This document shows, piece by piece, positions 44,942-56,670 of a stretch of DNA of 64,000 nucleotides (the first letter of the stretch is position 1; each line of letters begins with the position of its first letter). Below the pieces are notes generated by a model that was given only the letters and a program-made list of their open reading frames with translations, did not search any database and had not been told where the DNA came from. Position numbers and translations under genes: made by a program. Where the stretch lies: assembly GCA_002803225.1 (NCBI GenBank), contig NXFV01001372.1, forward strand, positions 43,922 through 107,921, written 5' to 3'. This DNA comes from Gamarada debralockiae (lineage: Eukaryota; Ascomycota; Leotiomycetes; Helotiales; Hyphodiscaceae).

Positions 44942-45979
44942 TCACGCTCCTCCACGTCCACAACCCCTAGCCAGGCCACTTCCGCCTCGCCCCCGCCCCC
45001 GTCCTCGTCCTCTTGGAGATTCTCTCGTTATCCGAGGGGGAGTATCCTCTACCTTGCACATACTCGTGCAAAGCCGGAACATAATGGCTGGATGCATTGG
45101 CGGCACTTTGTTCTCGGACCCAAACTTCTTCACGATAAAGTCTCTCAATCTCTGCTTGATTGCGTCGACAGAGTCTCTATTGAGGTCTTCCCGATCAGTA
45201 GAGTAACCTTCTTGCACTTTGTAGGTAAACGTAAACGGGTCGGCGCCGAGCTGCTTGCTAACCAGACGTTCATCGGACATGTGAACGACACTACACCCGC
45301 TCTTGGTACCCAGGTCGAAAAATTCATCAATTCTGGCTTTGTCAGACACGTCAACAAGCTGTACGCGCTCGTCTCCTAGAAGTCCGAACAGGCCTGTTGC
45401 TGCAGCTGTCCTGAGGTCTGCATGCACAACGACAACACGAATAACCACCACCCAGCTAGGCAGCTGTCCGAGGTGTTCAATCATCTCAGAAGAAGACTTG
45501 TAGTCGTAATGACTGTTATCAAGGAAGGAGAACATCATGGAGCCGCCGCCACGCACTTGGGTCGCACTCCAGGCGAGGCAGCCAAGCGGATTGCCGTAAC
45601 CGCCGTATTCAGCGCTGTAGATGCTACTCCAATTGAGATGGTAGGAATCTCTCGCAGGGTCTGTCCAAGCATTGTAGCTCACGCTAGTCTGAGACACCCA
45701 CGTAGTATTGTCAGGCCTATCTTTAGAGAAGAACTGAAAATGGCCCGTTTCGAAGGCGACGTCGCGTGACTCTCGACATACACGAGAGATGAGAGGCGGG
45801 CGCAGATTCATGTATGTTGTCTCGTAGAGCTTGCACGGCGATGGAGCTTTCTGCTCGAGGTCAAACACGATATGATCTATTGGCGCGTCTATCTCGAGGG
45901 CGCGATATGGTAGGCATTTGCGCCAAATAGCGCGTCGCAACTCGGGGGCGAGCTGTGGAAAGAGATAAAAAGTTGCCAT
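44942..45979 (-). CDS. 2EXR-domain protein with Arg/Gly-rich tail
   Basis: Single exon, 345 residues from the ATG at 45979 (MATFYLFPQL); an in-frame ATG 102 bp upstream (46081) would add 34 residues without motif support. The 2EXR motif is clear: FYLFPQLAPELRRAIWRKCL, followed by the ISRVCRESRDVAFETGHFQF block. This Leu/Arg-rich repeat domain is common in Leotiomycetes and Sordariomycetes with no known activity. A middle region with VRGGGSMMFSFL and a weak alpha/beta pattern follows. The C-terminus reads RGRGRGRGRGG, an RG-rich tail that may bind RNA. The gene has no obvious partner nearby. Confidence 0.75.
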   Translation of the reverse strand: MATFYLFPQLAPELRRAIWRKCLPYRALEIDAPIDHIVFDLEQKAPSPCKLYETTYMNLRPPLISRVCRESRDVAFETGHFQFFSKDRPDNTTWVSQTSVSYNAWTDPARDSYHLNWSSIYSAEYGGYGNPLGCLAWSATQVRGGGSMMFSFLDNSHYDYKSSSEMIEHLGQLPSWVVVIRVVVVHADLRTAAATGLFGLLGDERVQLVDVSDKARIDEFFDLGTKSGCSVVHMSDERLVSKQLGADPFTFTYKVQEGYSTDREDLNRDSVDAIKQRLRDFIVKKFGSENKVPPMHPAIMFRLCTSMCKVEDTPPRITRESPRGRGRGRGRGGSGLARGCGRGGA

Positions 45980-46393
45980 GGCTGGTGCAAACTTCGTGAG
46001 CCTGAGCTGCTGTGCAGTGACGCGTCGACACGCGAGGGCCGAGCGCACTAGCGCGCCCTTCAGATATACCAGGTCGTGCACTCGTAGAACCTTTTCCTTC
46101 TCTCCTTAGCTTAGTATTTTCGTACAATACAGCACTTCTTCGAAGAGTCCTTAATGCGTGAGACTCCATTTCGTTGAGTTGTCACATTTTCCTTCGAGTG
46201 ACTAGCGGTTGAGGACATGATTAGTCATCTTCGGCTACACGTTCAGCCTGTAGTTGTCTGACAACCACATAAAAAGATGTGCCCCAAAATCGTACACAAA
46301 ATCCACGTCTCCTCACTCCTAGAGCCATGAGATAGGTGATCCCAATCATCTAGCAAAAATTGACATCGCACATTCCATCCTTTAAGAAGAAGC
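45980..46393. promoter_or_regulatory. Divergent promoter region, 2EXR and FAD monooxygenase
   Basis: About 410 bp between head-to-head starts, with short ORFs on the minus strand that are probably the upstream leader of the 2EXR gene. No specific site is identified. Confidence 0.45.
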
Positions 46394-47653
46394 ATGCCAC
46401 TCAAGATCATAGTTTGTGGAGCAGGAATTGGAGGATTGGCGGCGGCGGGGTATCTTCGAGCGCAGCACAACGTCACCGTTCTTGAGCGCGGTAGTCTCAA
46501 CTTCACGACCAATGACTATGGTATGTCGGTCGTGTCCAATGCCTTCAATCTGTTGCAAAAGGCAGGCATCAAGTCTGAATATCTTGATAGTGTCGTCATG
46601 ACCCATCTGTGGCTGAGGAACCACAACAACGAGGAGCTTAGGACGATTCACTATGACACGAGAAAGAAACTGGGCGGTGCACCATCTGTGATGGCCCGGA
46701 GAGCAAAGCTTCAAAGCGAGCTCCTCCGGTTTGCGACCAGTCCTGATTTTACAGGAGCGCCCGCAGAAATCATTCAGGGTGCCCAGGTCACTCGCGTGGA
46801 TGTCCTGGAAGGCAAGGTGTGGACGGAGGATGGGCGGTTGTTCGAAGGCGATCTCATCATCGGCGCCGATGGTATCAACTCTATTGTCCGCACTGCCGTC
46901 TTGAACGATGATAGGCCATCGACTCCTATCAAACTTCACGACCTTCTGATCTTCATCACGCAGGTGCCAATCAAGACGATCCAGTCTGAACCTGCTCTCA
47001 GTTACCTGGCGGATCCAGCTTCTCAAGCTGGACTTGTGAGCTTTTCCTCGCCAGAGGACTCCAAGTCCAGAAAGCGCCTTATCATCTATCATACTTCTCC
47101 TCGTGAGCTGCAAGTTCTTGGATACACATCCGAGAAAGAGTTTGCCGAGAAGTTCGATTCTACGAAGACAACAATCATTAAGGATATACCGGCGTCAAGA
47201 GTGATCGATGAGTTCTCTTCTGAGTTTAGTGAGGACCTCGTTGGTCTTTTCAAGCATAACCAAATCGATGCATGGAGGATTCGCGACATCGACACTTGTG
47301 AGACTTGGTATCGCGGCAAAGCCGTCTTGATTGGAGACGCTGCACATGCTGTCACGCCGCACGCCGGCCAAGGTTGCAACATCACGATTGAAGATGCTGA
47401 GGCCTTGGCCTATCTACTGAAGGAGGCGAGGCCCTCGGACGACCTCGCGGCTACTCTGGGGAAGTTCATGTCGCTTCGTCATGAACGCGCCCGATTCGTC
47501 CTCCGACGATCACGCGAGATGGGAAACATCCAGCCTGAGGAAGATAGGAAACTTGACCCAATCAGCCCTAAGAATTTCTCGATGGTTATGCATTCCTACC
47601 AAGGAGTTGAACATGTCTTGAAGACAATGGAGGCTTCCGCATCCGCAGCCTGA
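46394..47653 (+). CDS. FAD-dependent monooxygenase, salicylate-hydroxylase-like
   Basis: Single exon of 419 residues. GxGxxG (GAGIGG) lies at 9-14 in the Rossmann fold. VVSNAFNLLQKAG and VMARRAKLQSELLRFA follow, then DLIIGADGINSIVRTAV (DG motif). AVLIGDAAHAVTPHAGQGCN (about 312-331) is the GD motif. The C-terminal part (LRHERARFVLRRSREMGNIQ) matches the last helix. These are class A flavoprotein hydroxylases acting on aromatic substrates or in secondary metabolism. Intact, unlike the relic at 17.8-19.4 kb. Confidence 0.9.
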   Translation: MPLKIIVCGAGIGGLAAAGYLRAQHNVTVLERGSLNFTTNDYGMSVVSNAFNLLQKAGIKSEYLDSVVMTHLWLRNHNNEELRTIHYDTRKKLGGAPSVMARRAKLQSELLRFATSPDFTGAPAEIIQGAQVTRVDVLEGKVWTEDGRLFEGDLIIGADGINSIVRTAVLNDDRPSTPIKLHDLLIFITQVPIKTIQSEPALSYLADPASQAGLVSFSSPEDSKSRKRLIIYHTSPRELQVLGYTSEKEFAEKFDSTKTTIIKDIPASRVIDEFSSEFSEDLVGLFKHNQIDAWRIRDIDTCETWYRGKAVLIGDAAHAVTPHAGQGCNITIEDAEALAYLLKEARPSDDLAATLGKFMSLRHERARFVLRRSREMGNIQPEEDRKLDPISPKNFSMVMHSYQGVEHVLKTMEASASAA

Positions 47654-49272
47654 GCCTACTGAAAATTGGGTCGGCCTCTTTTTGTTTGTTATAACATAAC
47701 CTAGAGATTATAGTACGTGCACAAATAATAGTCGCGATAGAACCTAGTATACTATAACATATCCTAACCCTACCCTTTATGCAGGCCGCCCCTTTCGGCA
47801 AAAGAGGAAGATCTAGCAAGATTACGAGGTCGCTTAACCCCGAATCTCCCTCGCTAGCGCGTTTTATAGTAAGAGAGAATGTGGCTGAGAGGAAGATAGG
47901 AGAGACTAGAACTGTGCGATCAGAGTTTGGGTTATGAGGTAAGGTGTGACAGTAAGGCAAGTGTGCAGGGCGTTGTGTGGCCTACGCACCCTCTACGGTT
48001 TCTGACACACTGGCCTCTTCCCTTACTACTGTAGTATACAGAGCCGCGGCCTTAGGCTAGCGGTCTATAGTATAGGCTCTCGATTTATCGATTTAAGTCG
48101 ATAAATATCAATGTTGTTACTGTTTTATTAACGAGATGTTCTTTATAAATCTGTTAAAGGATTGTACCTAAAAGAGATCTCAATTGGCTAGCTTTTAACT
48201 AAGCCTAAATAGGCCTAGGTAATCACGTTTTCGTCATGTTTTATATCATGTGATACAATTCGAAATTCGTACAAATCGAATTGAATTAGATAGTATTTGC
48301 GTCGAATCAAATTTATATAAACAGTATTCGATTCGATTCGATCGAAGCCCTATAGGCAATCCTTGAAACCCTAAATCCGTCGGACAGCTCAAATGCAACC
48401 AAGGACAAAACAACCACAGACAAAGGGTATCAAGATGACAATACTATTCGCAGAGCACCAAGGACCAAGACGACGACTTTCTGCAATGATCGGTAATTTC
48501 TGGAAATACGCAATCACGGCCAAGTTACTGGTGGCATAAAATCATTCACGACCACGGGAGGCTCGATTGGTTTCGCAATCCCGGGCGTCCAAGAGGGCGA
48601 TACAATCTGCTGGCTTTTTGGTGGCATAAATCCATTCATTCTCAGACCAGAACTAGATCACTGGAAACTGGTTGGGATATGCACTTGTAAGTGTAGTTTT
48701 GCTGGAATCTTTCTCAGAGTCTCAGACTACGACTGCGGCTCTTCGAACTGACTTGACGATTCAGTTCTGCAGGCCCCACAACACGATTCGATGAAGCAGT
48801 TAGATATTGATTGGGCTGAGATGGGTCTGCAGAGCTCGTTGAATTCGCTATTCATGTCTTGCTGAAGTCAGCGGAGTGAAGCCTCTGGGGGTGGATCGAC
48901 CCGGACAATGGATGGCGAGTCTCGAAAACTCCAGAATTCAAGCGTAAAATTCTGGATTCACCATTTCTCTCAACACTTCGTTGGATGTTTCACAGGAAAA
49001 AGCCTTGCAATCAATGCCAATCTAGTGTGCGGGTTTGTTATTGGCGAGATCGAAGGCTGAAAGCTCAGCCTCGCCGAAAGCTTGCATATCGATTCAACGA
49101 TTGGCAGGATCTCGATTTCTGTATCACGGCTGTTTGCCAGCTGAGCTCGTGGGACCTATGGCGCTCGTATCCTAAAATTCTAATTCGACTTCACCCCTTA
49201 TATTATGGCCTTGGCTCTGAGTTGTTGATTTTTGCTTCCAGATCTCTTTCTAACGTCACGTGATCAGACACC
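47654..49272. other. AT-rich gene-free DNA
   Basis: No gene is supported. 47650-48350 is stop-rich and AT-rich, with a hairpin-like ATTTATCGA/TCGATAAAT near 48080-48110 and repeated ATTCGATTCGAT motifs near 48330. It looks like decayed transposon DNA. A plus-strand ORF at 48985-49263 lacks motifs. Confidence 0.4.
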
Positions 49273-50230
49273 ATGCATTGGTCTTCCCTCACCCTCTTCT
49301 TGATGGTCTCTGCCATTGCAGGATTGGTCAACTCTTGCGCTGTCAACAGTGTCATTTTAGAGATGTCTTCGTATCGATACACTGCAAGCGCATTTTGTAC
49401 TCAGTACATTCAATCGACAATAACTAGTGTGCAACTCCTTCCAACAACTACAATTACGACGATTGATGCAACATTCACCCCTAAAACAACCGTAGTAGCA
49501 ACAGTCACGATGTAAGTGAGAAAGTGTTTGTCAAAGGAATTTTCATGCTGACCAGGGCAGCATCGAGACACTTACTATTCAAGTCATTGATACGATCACA
49601 ACAGCTCTCTACCCAACACCCATCAAGCGAGAACTCGAGCTCCGATCTGTTTTCGTACCTCTTTTCCTGTCTTCTTTCAATTCATATCAACTCAGCAGCG
49701 CATGTTCTTGTTTCATCACTCCACTACCACCAACATTGCACACGACGATCACCTCAGCTCTCTGGACGGTCAAGATCGACGCAACAGTATGTTTCGTATT
49801 CCCCACCTATGTTCGTCCTCTAACATCCCAGTCAACGCTCTCAACTACCCTCGTTGTAACAACAACCTTCACAAGTATCCAAACCAGCACAACAACCGCA
49901 ACAGTCACAACTGTCGTTCCAAACTGTGCGCCACTCCAAGGCTGCATTTGGCCGAACAGCTCTTGGGCTGCCACTCCCCCTTCATACAATCTTACCAGTG
50001 GTTTGGCTTGCGAGTATTATTGCACTGGAATTGGGGGATGCTTGAGCTGGCAGCTTGGAGTCACTGCTAATGGTCCGGCATGTAATTTCCTGGGGCTGGA
50101 GGGATGGAGAGCTTTGGATCTTGCGCCTGCTGCGACAGCGGTCTCACCTGGTGTTGGAGGTGGGAATTGTTCAGACTTTTGGATCTATGAAAGGGCTTGT
50201 CCGTATGTTCCGGGGTTTCCTTCATTGTAG
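49273..50230 (+). CDS. Secreted Thr-rich protein with Cys-rich (Apple/PAN-like) C-terminus
   Basis: Exons: 49273..49511, 49561..49786 and 49832..50230. The first intron is 49 bp (GTAAGT..CAG, phase 2). The second (49787..49831, GTATGT..CAG with a CTAAC branch-like site) is 45 bp, stop-free and phase 0, so it can also be retained. The protein is 287 (spliced) or 302 residues. It has a signal peptide (MHWSSLTLFLMVSAIAGLVNS), a Ser/Thr-rich stalk (TTTITTIDATFTPKTT, TTTFTSIQTSTTTATVTT) likely to be O-glycosylated, and a C-terminal domain with Cys in the pattern C-x5-C ... CEYYC-x4-GC ... AC ... C-x(10)-C. That spacing is like small PAN/Apple-type carbohydrate or surface-binding modules. No GPI site is visible. 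Possible cell-surface or matrix protein. Confidence 0.75.
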
Positions 50231-52089
50231 TCCTGAGGGAAATGTGGAGAAAAGGTCCCTAGTGATGGTGTGCAGCAAGGCACTTGACCACCTCTAGTCT
50301 TGAAATGGGTTTAATCCGCTTCCATGCTCTAAATAGGCTAAACATTGATACTTAGAATCTTAATATGTAGTTCCCGAATGCTGTCATTTATTGAAAGAAA
50401 ATTGTGGTGGGACCTAGTCACACAAGTAATGTTAGTGCCTTGATTTGACAGCAGGTCATCCCTTCCCATCCATGGTACAGTTCTCCTCTCGATTTGCGGA
50501 ATCAGCCCCAAGACATCTAACTATACGTCACCGCGGCTTCTCATCATAAATGTTCTTGTGTTCCTTTTTCAATCATTGTGGTCTCCCGAATCTGAACAGC
50601 AACAGATCCCTATTTACCACATGCCCAACAACGATGGTCTTGTTGACGTAAGAATTCCAGAAGCTCACATTTTGGTCTGTCGAGCCTCTATTCAAGCAAT
50701 CACTCAGCAAAATTCTGACCTGTTGTTGCAGTAATGAAACCACGAAAGCTTCTCCGGCGGGGAGGGGCAATAATCCAAGTACGCTCCCAGTGGAAATTAC
50801 TTACCATCGTTAAGGTATTTGCCACCGTCCGCAATTGCAATCCTGTCTCTCTGCACACGGAAGCTCTTCTTAATACTAGGAGATGAGCACCTCGCGTTTA
50901 TTCACAAGACGCAATCCCACCTCACTCTATGCTCTGGGGCGACGCAGCGCTCAATCTTCAACCCCCTCGCCAAACTGAATGTCGGGACTTCCTAGAGCTC
51001 CTAAGCCAAGACATTCCTAAGCTAATATACTGTCCTATTGCCAGAAGTTTCACATCCCTCAAAAACTGGTCTCGACTCTGACGTCGATTACGCAAATTCG
51101 GAAGTTCAGCGAGCTTGCGCTTTTATGGAAGGCCAGGACAACCGGCATCTGTTTTTCCACCGCGGTTTCTATTCCTCTGACGCTCAGATGTTGATATAAC
51201 GTCACGGTTTGGGAAAGACGGTACCGCAGAGCTCAATGCCTTATCTAAGCCTTGGAACAAGGTGGATGAGCATGTGAAACTATCCAAGTCAGCGAAAAAT
51301 GTCGAATTATCTTAGGACGGCTCTACGTGCGAATACAGCTGTGATTTACTTCCCCAAAGTTCCGTATTTCGAACGCCGCTTGATCACACCATAGGACGAA
51401 ATGGGTAAGTCGCCTTTTTCGCAGGTCTTCTTTTTTTTTTTTGCTTGGCAGGATTGTAGGGCTTTTTGTGGCCGCGGGTTGAACTCCTCAAGAGACGTAA
51501 ATCAGTCATGACTTATTCTCAGCAGTGAAGGAACAAGCGTAATTGATTGAAATTGAGTCAAGGGAGAAGCCAGGACTATGGTATATCCTTCGTGGCAGCT
51601 GGTCATGCCAGAAGATTATTTAAATTGGATTTATGGGCTAGAGCCGCACAAAGTCGTAAGCAATAGGTTGAATGAGTTATAGATATCATTACTCGCAACT
51701 AAATCCAACCTACATAATATGTTATATACACATAGCGTCCTTTCTTTATAGGCTCGCTGGTGGAAGCCTATCTTTCAAGAGCTGATAAGGGACAAGGCCT
51801 CCTCCACTGTGCAGAATATTTGTGGCAGAGGCAGAATGACGAAGCAAGTTAGTATTATTGTCTTTATTGGTTAATTTATGAATCATGTATAAGGCCATTG
51901 CCCACAGCATGTATTTGTCTGAGGGCAGAAAAACACCAAAACTGAGTCTTCATCGCGGGCGTTTTCAGCAAGTGATAAGACCAATCTGACTGAAGTATGA
52001 CTAGTTTCATGGGAGCTGGATAGTCTGACCTCATCTAATTTTCTGGGTCCATTTCGCCTTCAACTGTGTGGGCCACCTCTTTCAGGAAG
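50231..52089. other. Gene-free region
   Basis: No coding motif is seen in any frame. A T run lies at 51430-51441. Short AT-rich blocks occur near 51640-51730. Confidence 0.45.
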
Positions 52090-53671
52090 CTCAGAACTTA
52101 GCGAAGCCCGCCGTAGCTGCAAATTTGAACATGCCATCTTGAACAGAAACGAGAAAAGAGTCAGCGGATTACTTGCACAACAGGTGAACCTTGACAATAA
52201 AGTAGCCTTTTTCGGGGCTACCGCATTGGAAGAGGCCATCGGGACTGGTCACACCTCCATAGTCAAGTTATTACTGGGCGCAGGAGCAGCCATTGAGGTC
52301 AAAACATGGCCGACAGGAACAACTTCGTTGTTGGAAGCTGTGGAGACCGGAAAGCTGGAGATAGTTAATATACTCCTTCAGCATCGGGCCAGCACCGAGG
52401 CACAGAACGGTAAAGGGGAGACTGCCTTGCTATTGTGGTTTTAAAGGAGGAAGAAGCTATTGTCGACTTGCTTCTAGAGGAAAATACTTCAGATTGAAGA
52501 AAGAACACAAGGGAAGAGACTACCCTGCATGTTGCAGCGATATATAGACATGAGGTTATCGCAAAGTTACACCTAGGTCACGGTGCAGACACGGAAGCAC
52601 AAAGATCTAAAATGTCAGCCCTACATCTTGCGGCAGAAAATAGACATGGCGGCGTGCTCAATTTATTACTAGAAGGTAATAGCGATCTCAAAGCCCGGAC
52701 CGGTTCTGGAATGTCAGCCTTACATCTCGCGGCGGAGCATGGTCATGAGAAAGTGGTCAGGTTGCTATTGGCGAAGAAAGCTTAAGTGGACGCATTGGAC
52801 TCTCATGGAAGAACGCCACTACATTTGCCATCTGAACAGGGACACGAAGGTCTGACCCGAGAATTGCTAATCGGAAGAGCAAACCCGAATGCATTAGAAG
52901 GGAACTGCTTGATCAGATATGCACCTCTGCATCTTGCCGTCAAAAACGATCGTTATCCGATTGTAAGTCTCTTGTTAGACCACGGCGCAAATCTATCCGC
53001 GGAATTTCTCTGTCAAATAATTTTAGAACTAGCTGTGGAAGATGGCAAGGAAGATATTGTCAAGCTATTATTAAGGAAGGGCAGTGGCACTGAGGGCGGC
53101 AGTCTGCCCGATTACAATAAGCCCATTCACGTGGCCGCTATCAAGAAATACATTAGCGTTGTGAGCTGTCTACTTGGAGCGGGGGGCCAACATTAATGCA
53201 CAGAACGGAGCAAGACGAACGGCATTGGATCTAGCGATTTGCCAAGACCAAGAGAATGTAACCTTGCTGCTGTTAGAGTAGAGGGGCAGATATTGGGGTA
53301 TTTAACGCGCATAGTCCAACGCTACTGACCATAGCAGCTAGTTGTGGTCAAGAAGTTTCAACCTGAGTCCTAGTTGAAAGGGGGTTAACGTGGACGAAAT
53401 TGGGAATACAGGGGTTGCAGCTTTACATTGGGCAGCTCGCTTCGGTCATACCTCGATCTTAACCTTTCTGATAGCTAAGAATGCCAACCTGGAGAAAAAA
53501 TGCATGAATGGCTGTACTGCTCTGCTCTATGCCTCGGGAGAAGGTCACACGGATATTCAAAGATTACTGCTCAACGGAGGAGCTGATCTGAATGTTGTTG
53601 ATGCTGAAGGAAAGAACGCCGTATATAAAGTAATAGAAGGAGGTCACGAAGAAACTCCGAACCATTATTGA
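52090..53671 (+). pseudogene. Ankyrin-repeat gene, decayed
   Basis: About ten ankyrin units can be read in order (e.g. GATALEEAIGTGHTSIVKLL, SALHLAAENRHGGVLNLLL, MSALHLAAEHGHEKVVRLLL, TPLHLPSEQGHEG, APLHLAVKNDRYPIVSLLLD, AALHWAARFGHTSILTFLI). The reading frame is broken by TAA at 52442, a stop near 52495, TAA at 52783, a frameshift near 53180 and a TAG near 53278. Adjacent copies are diverged. The array probably formed the C-terminus of a NACHT/ANK or similar protein whose N-terminal part is not seen upstream. It is unlikely to be functional. Confidence 0.8.
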
Positions 53672-53689
53672 AAGAGATCAACATTTCTG

Positions 53690-53901
53690 GGCAGAGAAAC
53701 GGCATTTGGGATAGCCGACGGACGGACCTTTGCACCGACCGCCTTCACGTTTCTGTAGACCTGTTATGCAGATCCTTGCGGGTAGTACGGTGCTACACCC
53801 TGTTTCGCAATCCACTCGTACCAGTAGCTCACCAACTCAGTCTGCGCGAGGATCGGTGTGGCCAGGGCCAGGCAGATTGAGAGTGATAAAGTAATCTTCA
53901 T
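53690..53901 (-). pseudogene. N-terminal fragment of a GH55-like secreted beta-glucanase
   Basis: From an ATG at 53901 comes a signal peptide (MKITLSLSICLALATPILAQ), then SYWYEWIAKQGVAPYYPQGSA and a TAA (53766..53764). In the same frame past the stop is QVYRNVKAVGAK, matching the VFRNVKDFGAKGD motif of GH55/pectate-lyase-3-type beta-1,3-glucanases. A normal protein has several hundred residues more. The stop (likely from TAT or TAC) and the loss of the rest make this a truncated fragment. It abuts the 3' end of the ankyrin pseudogene in opposite orientation. Confidence 0.6.
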
Positions 53902-54222
53902 ACTGATCACGTACGGAATAGAAAAGAGCTGATAAAAGAAACTCAACGATAGACTAATAATTAACAAAAGAATGTGATGGATGCTGAGGATTTGCATGCT
54001 TCCTGCCTTCCATTTGAAGGCTTCGAGAAGATGGGAAAAGGGAGATAATAATGTGGAATGCGGCTGACAATGAAGTAGATGGACCAAGATTAGAGGAAGC
54101 ATTCGACGATACAAGCCATATCGACGGTACGAAAACAGAAGTAAGATTAAAACAATCGATAAACTCAAGGTGGATCATTGGTCAAGTCCGCGCTCTAAAT
54201 TCAGGGTCCAGAAGCATAAGCA

Positions 54223-54732
54223 TTAATCAACGTTCAATTTGGCACTCCATAGCATGGCACGAATTTGAGGATCCCTAACGAATTGAGGGCAGAACTCGAA
54301 AGACAAACCTGCGCTATGTTCCCACTTGGGATAGAATCTCTCTTGGCTCCGTAATGGTTTAGAAGAGCTCCTCTGAAGAAGATCAAAAGCTGCTTCCGTG
54401 CTGAGTTGACGCGCGAAGGAGGCGTGAGCGAAATATAATTTCCACAATCTCATGAGCTGGATATTGGAACTGCTGTCAGGGGGCTGTCTGGATGCGAACG
54501 CCGTATCCAGGAGCAGGACGCTTGGCGCTCCCGATAGGGGTCTCTCCTCCGCATTGATAAATTCTCTTTGAAAAATAATGATTGCCAATTCCCAAGGCCG
54601 GCAAATCATGTGCAAGTGTGATATTAGGAGAAAATATACGCATTTTAGTGTGATGCCACAGAATCGAGGCAAATTTCCACTATAGACACCCTTCCTAAAT
54701 CCACACCGGCTGTTCTCCAAAAACTGACTCAA
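54223..54732 (-). other. Unrecognised 169-codon ORF
   Basis: Open frame with no clear motif (LAIIIFQREFINAEERPLSG; PKWEHSAGLSFEFCPQFVRD). Composition is protein-like, but the family is not recognised. Could be part of a spliced gene or a remnant. Confidence 0.25.
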
Positions 54733-54849
54733 AACAACGCGCCGTAAGGATGATCACATCAACATTCGGGGCATATCAACGGCGGGGGAGATGATCTGAG
54801 AACTGTTGCCATATTGGCAGTTGGGCGACGCAGGAAGTTGAAAGAATCG

Positions 54850-56670
54850 ACGCTCGACGATGATTGAACGCCTCGTTGGCGTCACGCGTCTTGGGAGTTT
54901 GAGCTCATTTGGACGTCCCGTAACTCGAGCACTCGAGCCACTGCAGGACAACGTCCTCTATGAAGGATTGGTCTGCAGGCACATACTGGGAATCTTGAGG
55001 TACCAAAGCTCGATGACTGATTGAAGGCGTCCCTGGCGCCATGCGTGTCCAGAGCTGGGCTCTTTTGGGCGTCCTCTGAACTCGAGCTCTTGAGCCACAG
55101 CTATCAAAACCCCATCGATGAAGGATTGGTCAGCAGGCCGATGACCGGGAATGTTCAAGCATGGAGGTTCGAGCTTGTTCCAACGTTATAGCCGCGACCG
55201 TCCGAGAACTCTCGCCATTCTGGATGTAGTCACGTGGTTTACCTCTGAAGGGAATGGTACGGATACCGTTCATAGGGTTTCTTTACAAGTCGATGAGGAT
55301 AGAAGAGCCAAGAAAGCAGCAAAGCTTGGATGCCTTAGGATCACTTGGAAGTAAGTGCGACGACCGGTTGGACCGAGCCACGTGTGCCATTAACCAACTT
55401 CGGCCAACATCCAGAGGCTTAGTCGACATTTGAACGAATCTTTGTATTCAAGAAGTATCAGGCACCAAAGGTTGGATTGGTTCGGCCAGCTTGGAAGTAA
55501 TGAAACGGAGAGATGGGTCGAGTCACGTGAGTCGATAAGCAACTCAACAATCCGCGAGACTCCGGTGTCCGACATCCAGAGATTTAGTCGACATTTGAAC
55601 GAAACTTGGTGGTCAAGATGTGTCAAGTATGAAAGCTTGGCCACGAATTCGATATCACAGGTCAATGCCATTCAACAGTCGCTCAAGACACCGGACGCGG
55701 ATGTTAGGACGACCGAGTTGAAATAGGGAAGCTAACAATGTGGACCAAATCGATTCGGCACGTCTAATGAAGCAGATATGGAAAGTGAGGGTGAGAGATT
55801 TGATATCTGAAATCATATCAGTAACATGTCTTGCGATTTCACTCATTGGAGAGGGATCTACGCGGAGTGGTTCATCCCGTCCTCGAGGACCGTGGAATCT
55901 GTCCCTCAAAATGGGAAACGGACGTTGAAAGACTGATAAGATCTTCCCCTTAATCTGCAGGTTCAAGATTCGGACCAGCGACTACCCGCGCTTGCAAGTG
56001 CTTCTTATCACTCTTATTTGTTGCTCTCCATTCCTACCCCGCATTATGACACTGCTAACCCCTGATACTCCTTGGGGGCTACAAAAACTTGATCTGTGAC
56101 ATGGGAAGTTGAAAGTGGTCAAGCATCGAAACTTGATGCTTAAAGAGTTCATATTACATTCCGTGCAGCACGTCACCCTTCTAGATCGACTCAGGTGAGG
56201 CCCTAACCATCTTCAGGGCGCCGTCCGACGCTACTGCGAGGCTCATGGGCTTGATCTGCATGTCGGTGCGGATGACAACGTTGAATGTCAAAGCTTGAAC
56301 GCCTCAAGATCGTGAGAATACGTCAATGTCGAGTTGAATAGCCTGTGTTACTAACCAGCTTGAGGTACTGCCCGAGACAAACCCCACGTTTGAGGAACTT
56401 GAAATGAGAGCTGGGTGGCTGCAAAGTTTCAACTGTCAAAGCTTGGAGGCTTGTACGTCAAAACCAAGGCACGGTATCGAGCCTCGGAGCCTTGTCACGT
56501 GGGTCACTGCCGAACTCAGGGCCGATACTCGAACAACAATTATAGAACTTGGTTATCGGCGATGTTGGGAGTGTTCAAGATTTATTTCTCGAAGGTTGGA
56601 AAGCTTCATGCTGTTCAGGTCAACATTCAGGCAACGTGTCTTAAATTTGGGCCAGTCACGTGAATCTATA
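54850..56670. repeat. Degenerate tandem array, ~145-165 bp units with CACGTG
   Basis: Copies of a segment recur: GATTGAACGCC/GGCGTC blocks at 54861 and 55018 (157 bp apart) with shared GAAGGATTGGTC; ACATCCAGAGGCTTAGTCGA at 55407 and 55572 (165 bp apart). CACGTG recurs at 55231, 55379, 55524, 56496 and 56657 (spacings of about 145-160 within groups), often as GTCACGTG. AAGCTTGGA/GGTTCGAGCTT-like segments accompany them. The units have diverged, so it is an old array. No ORF here is convincing. Confidence 0.6.

Noticed and set aside
46382..47113. Minus-strand ORF of 243 codons
   Set aside because: It is antisense to the intact FAD monooxygenase and has no motif.
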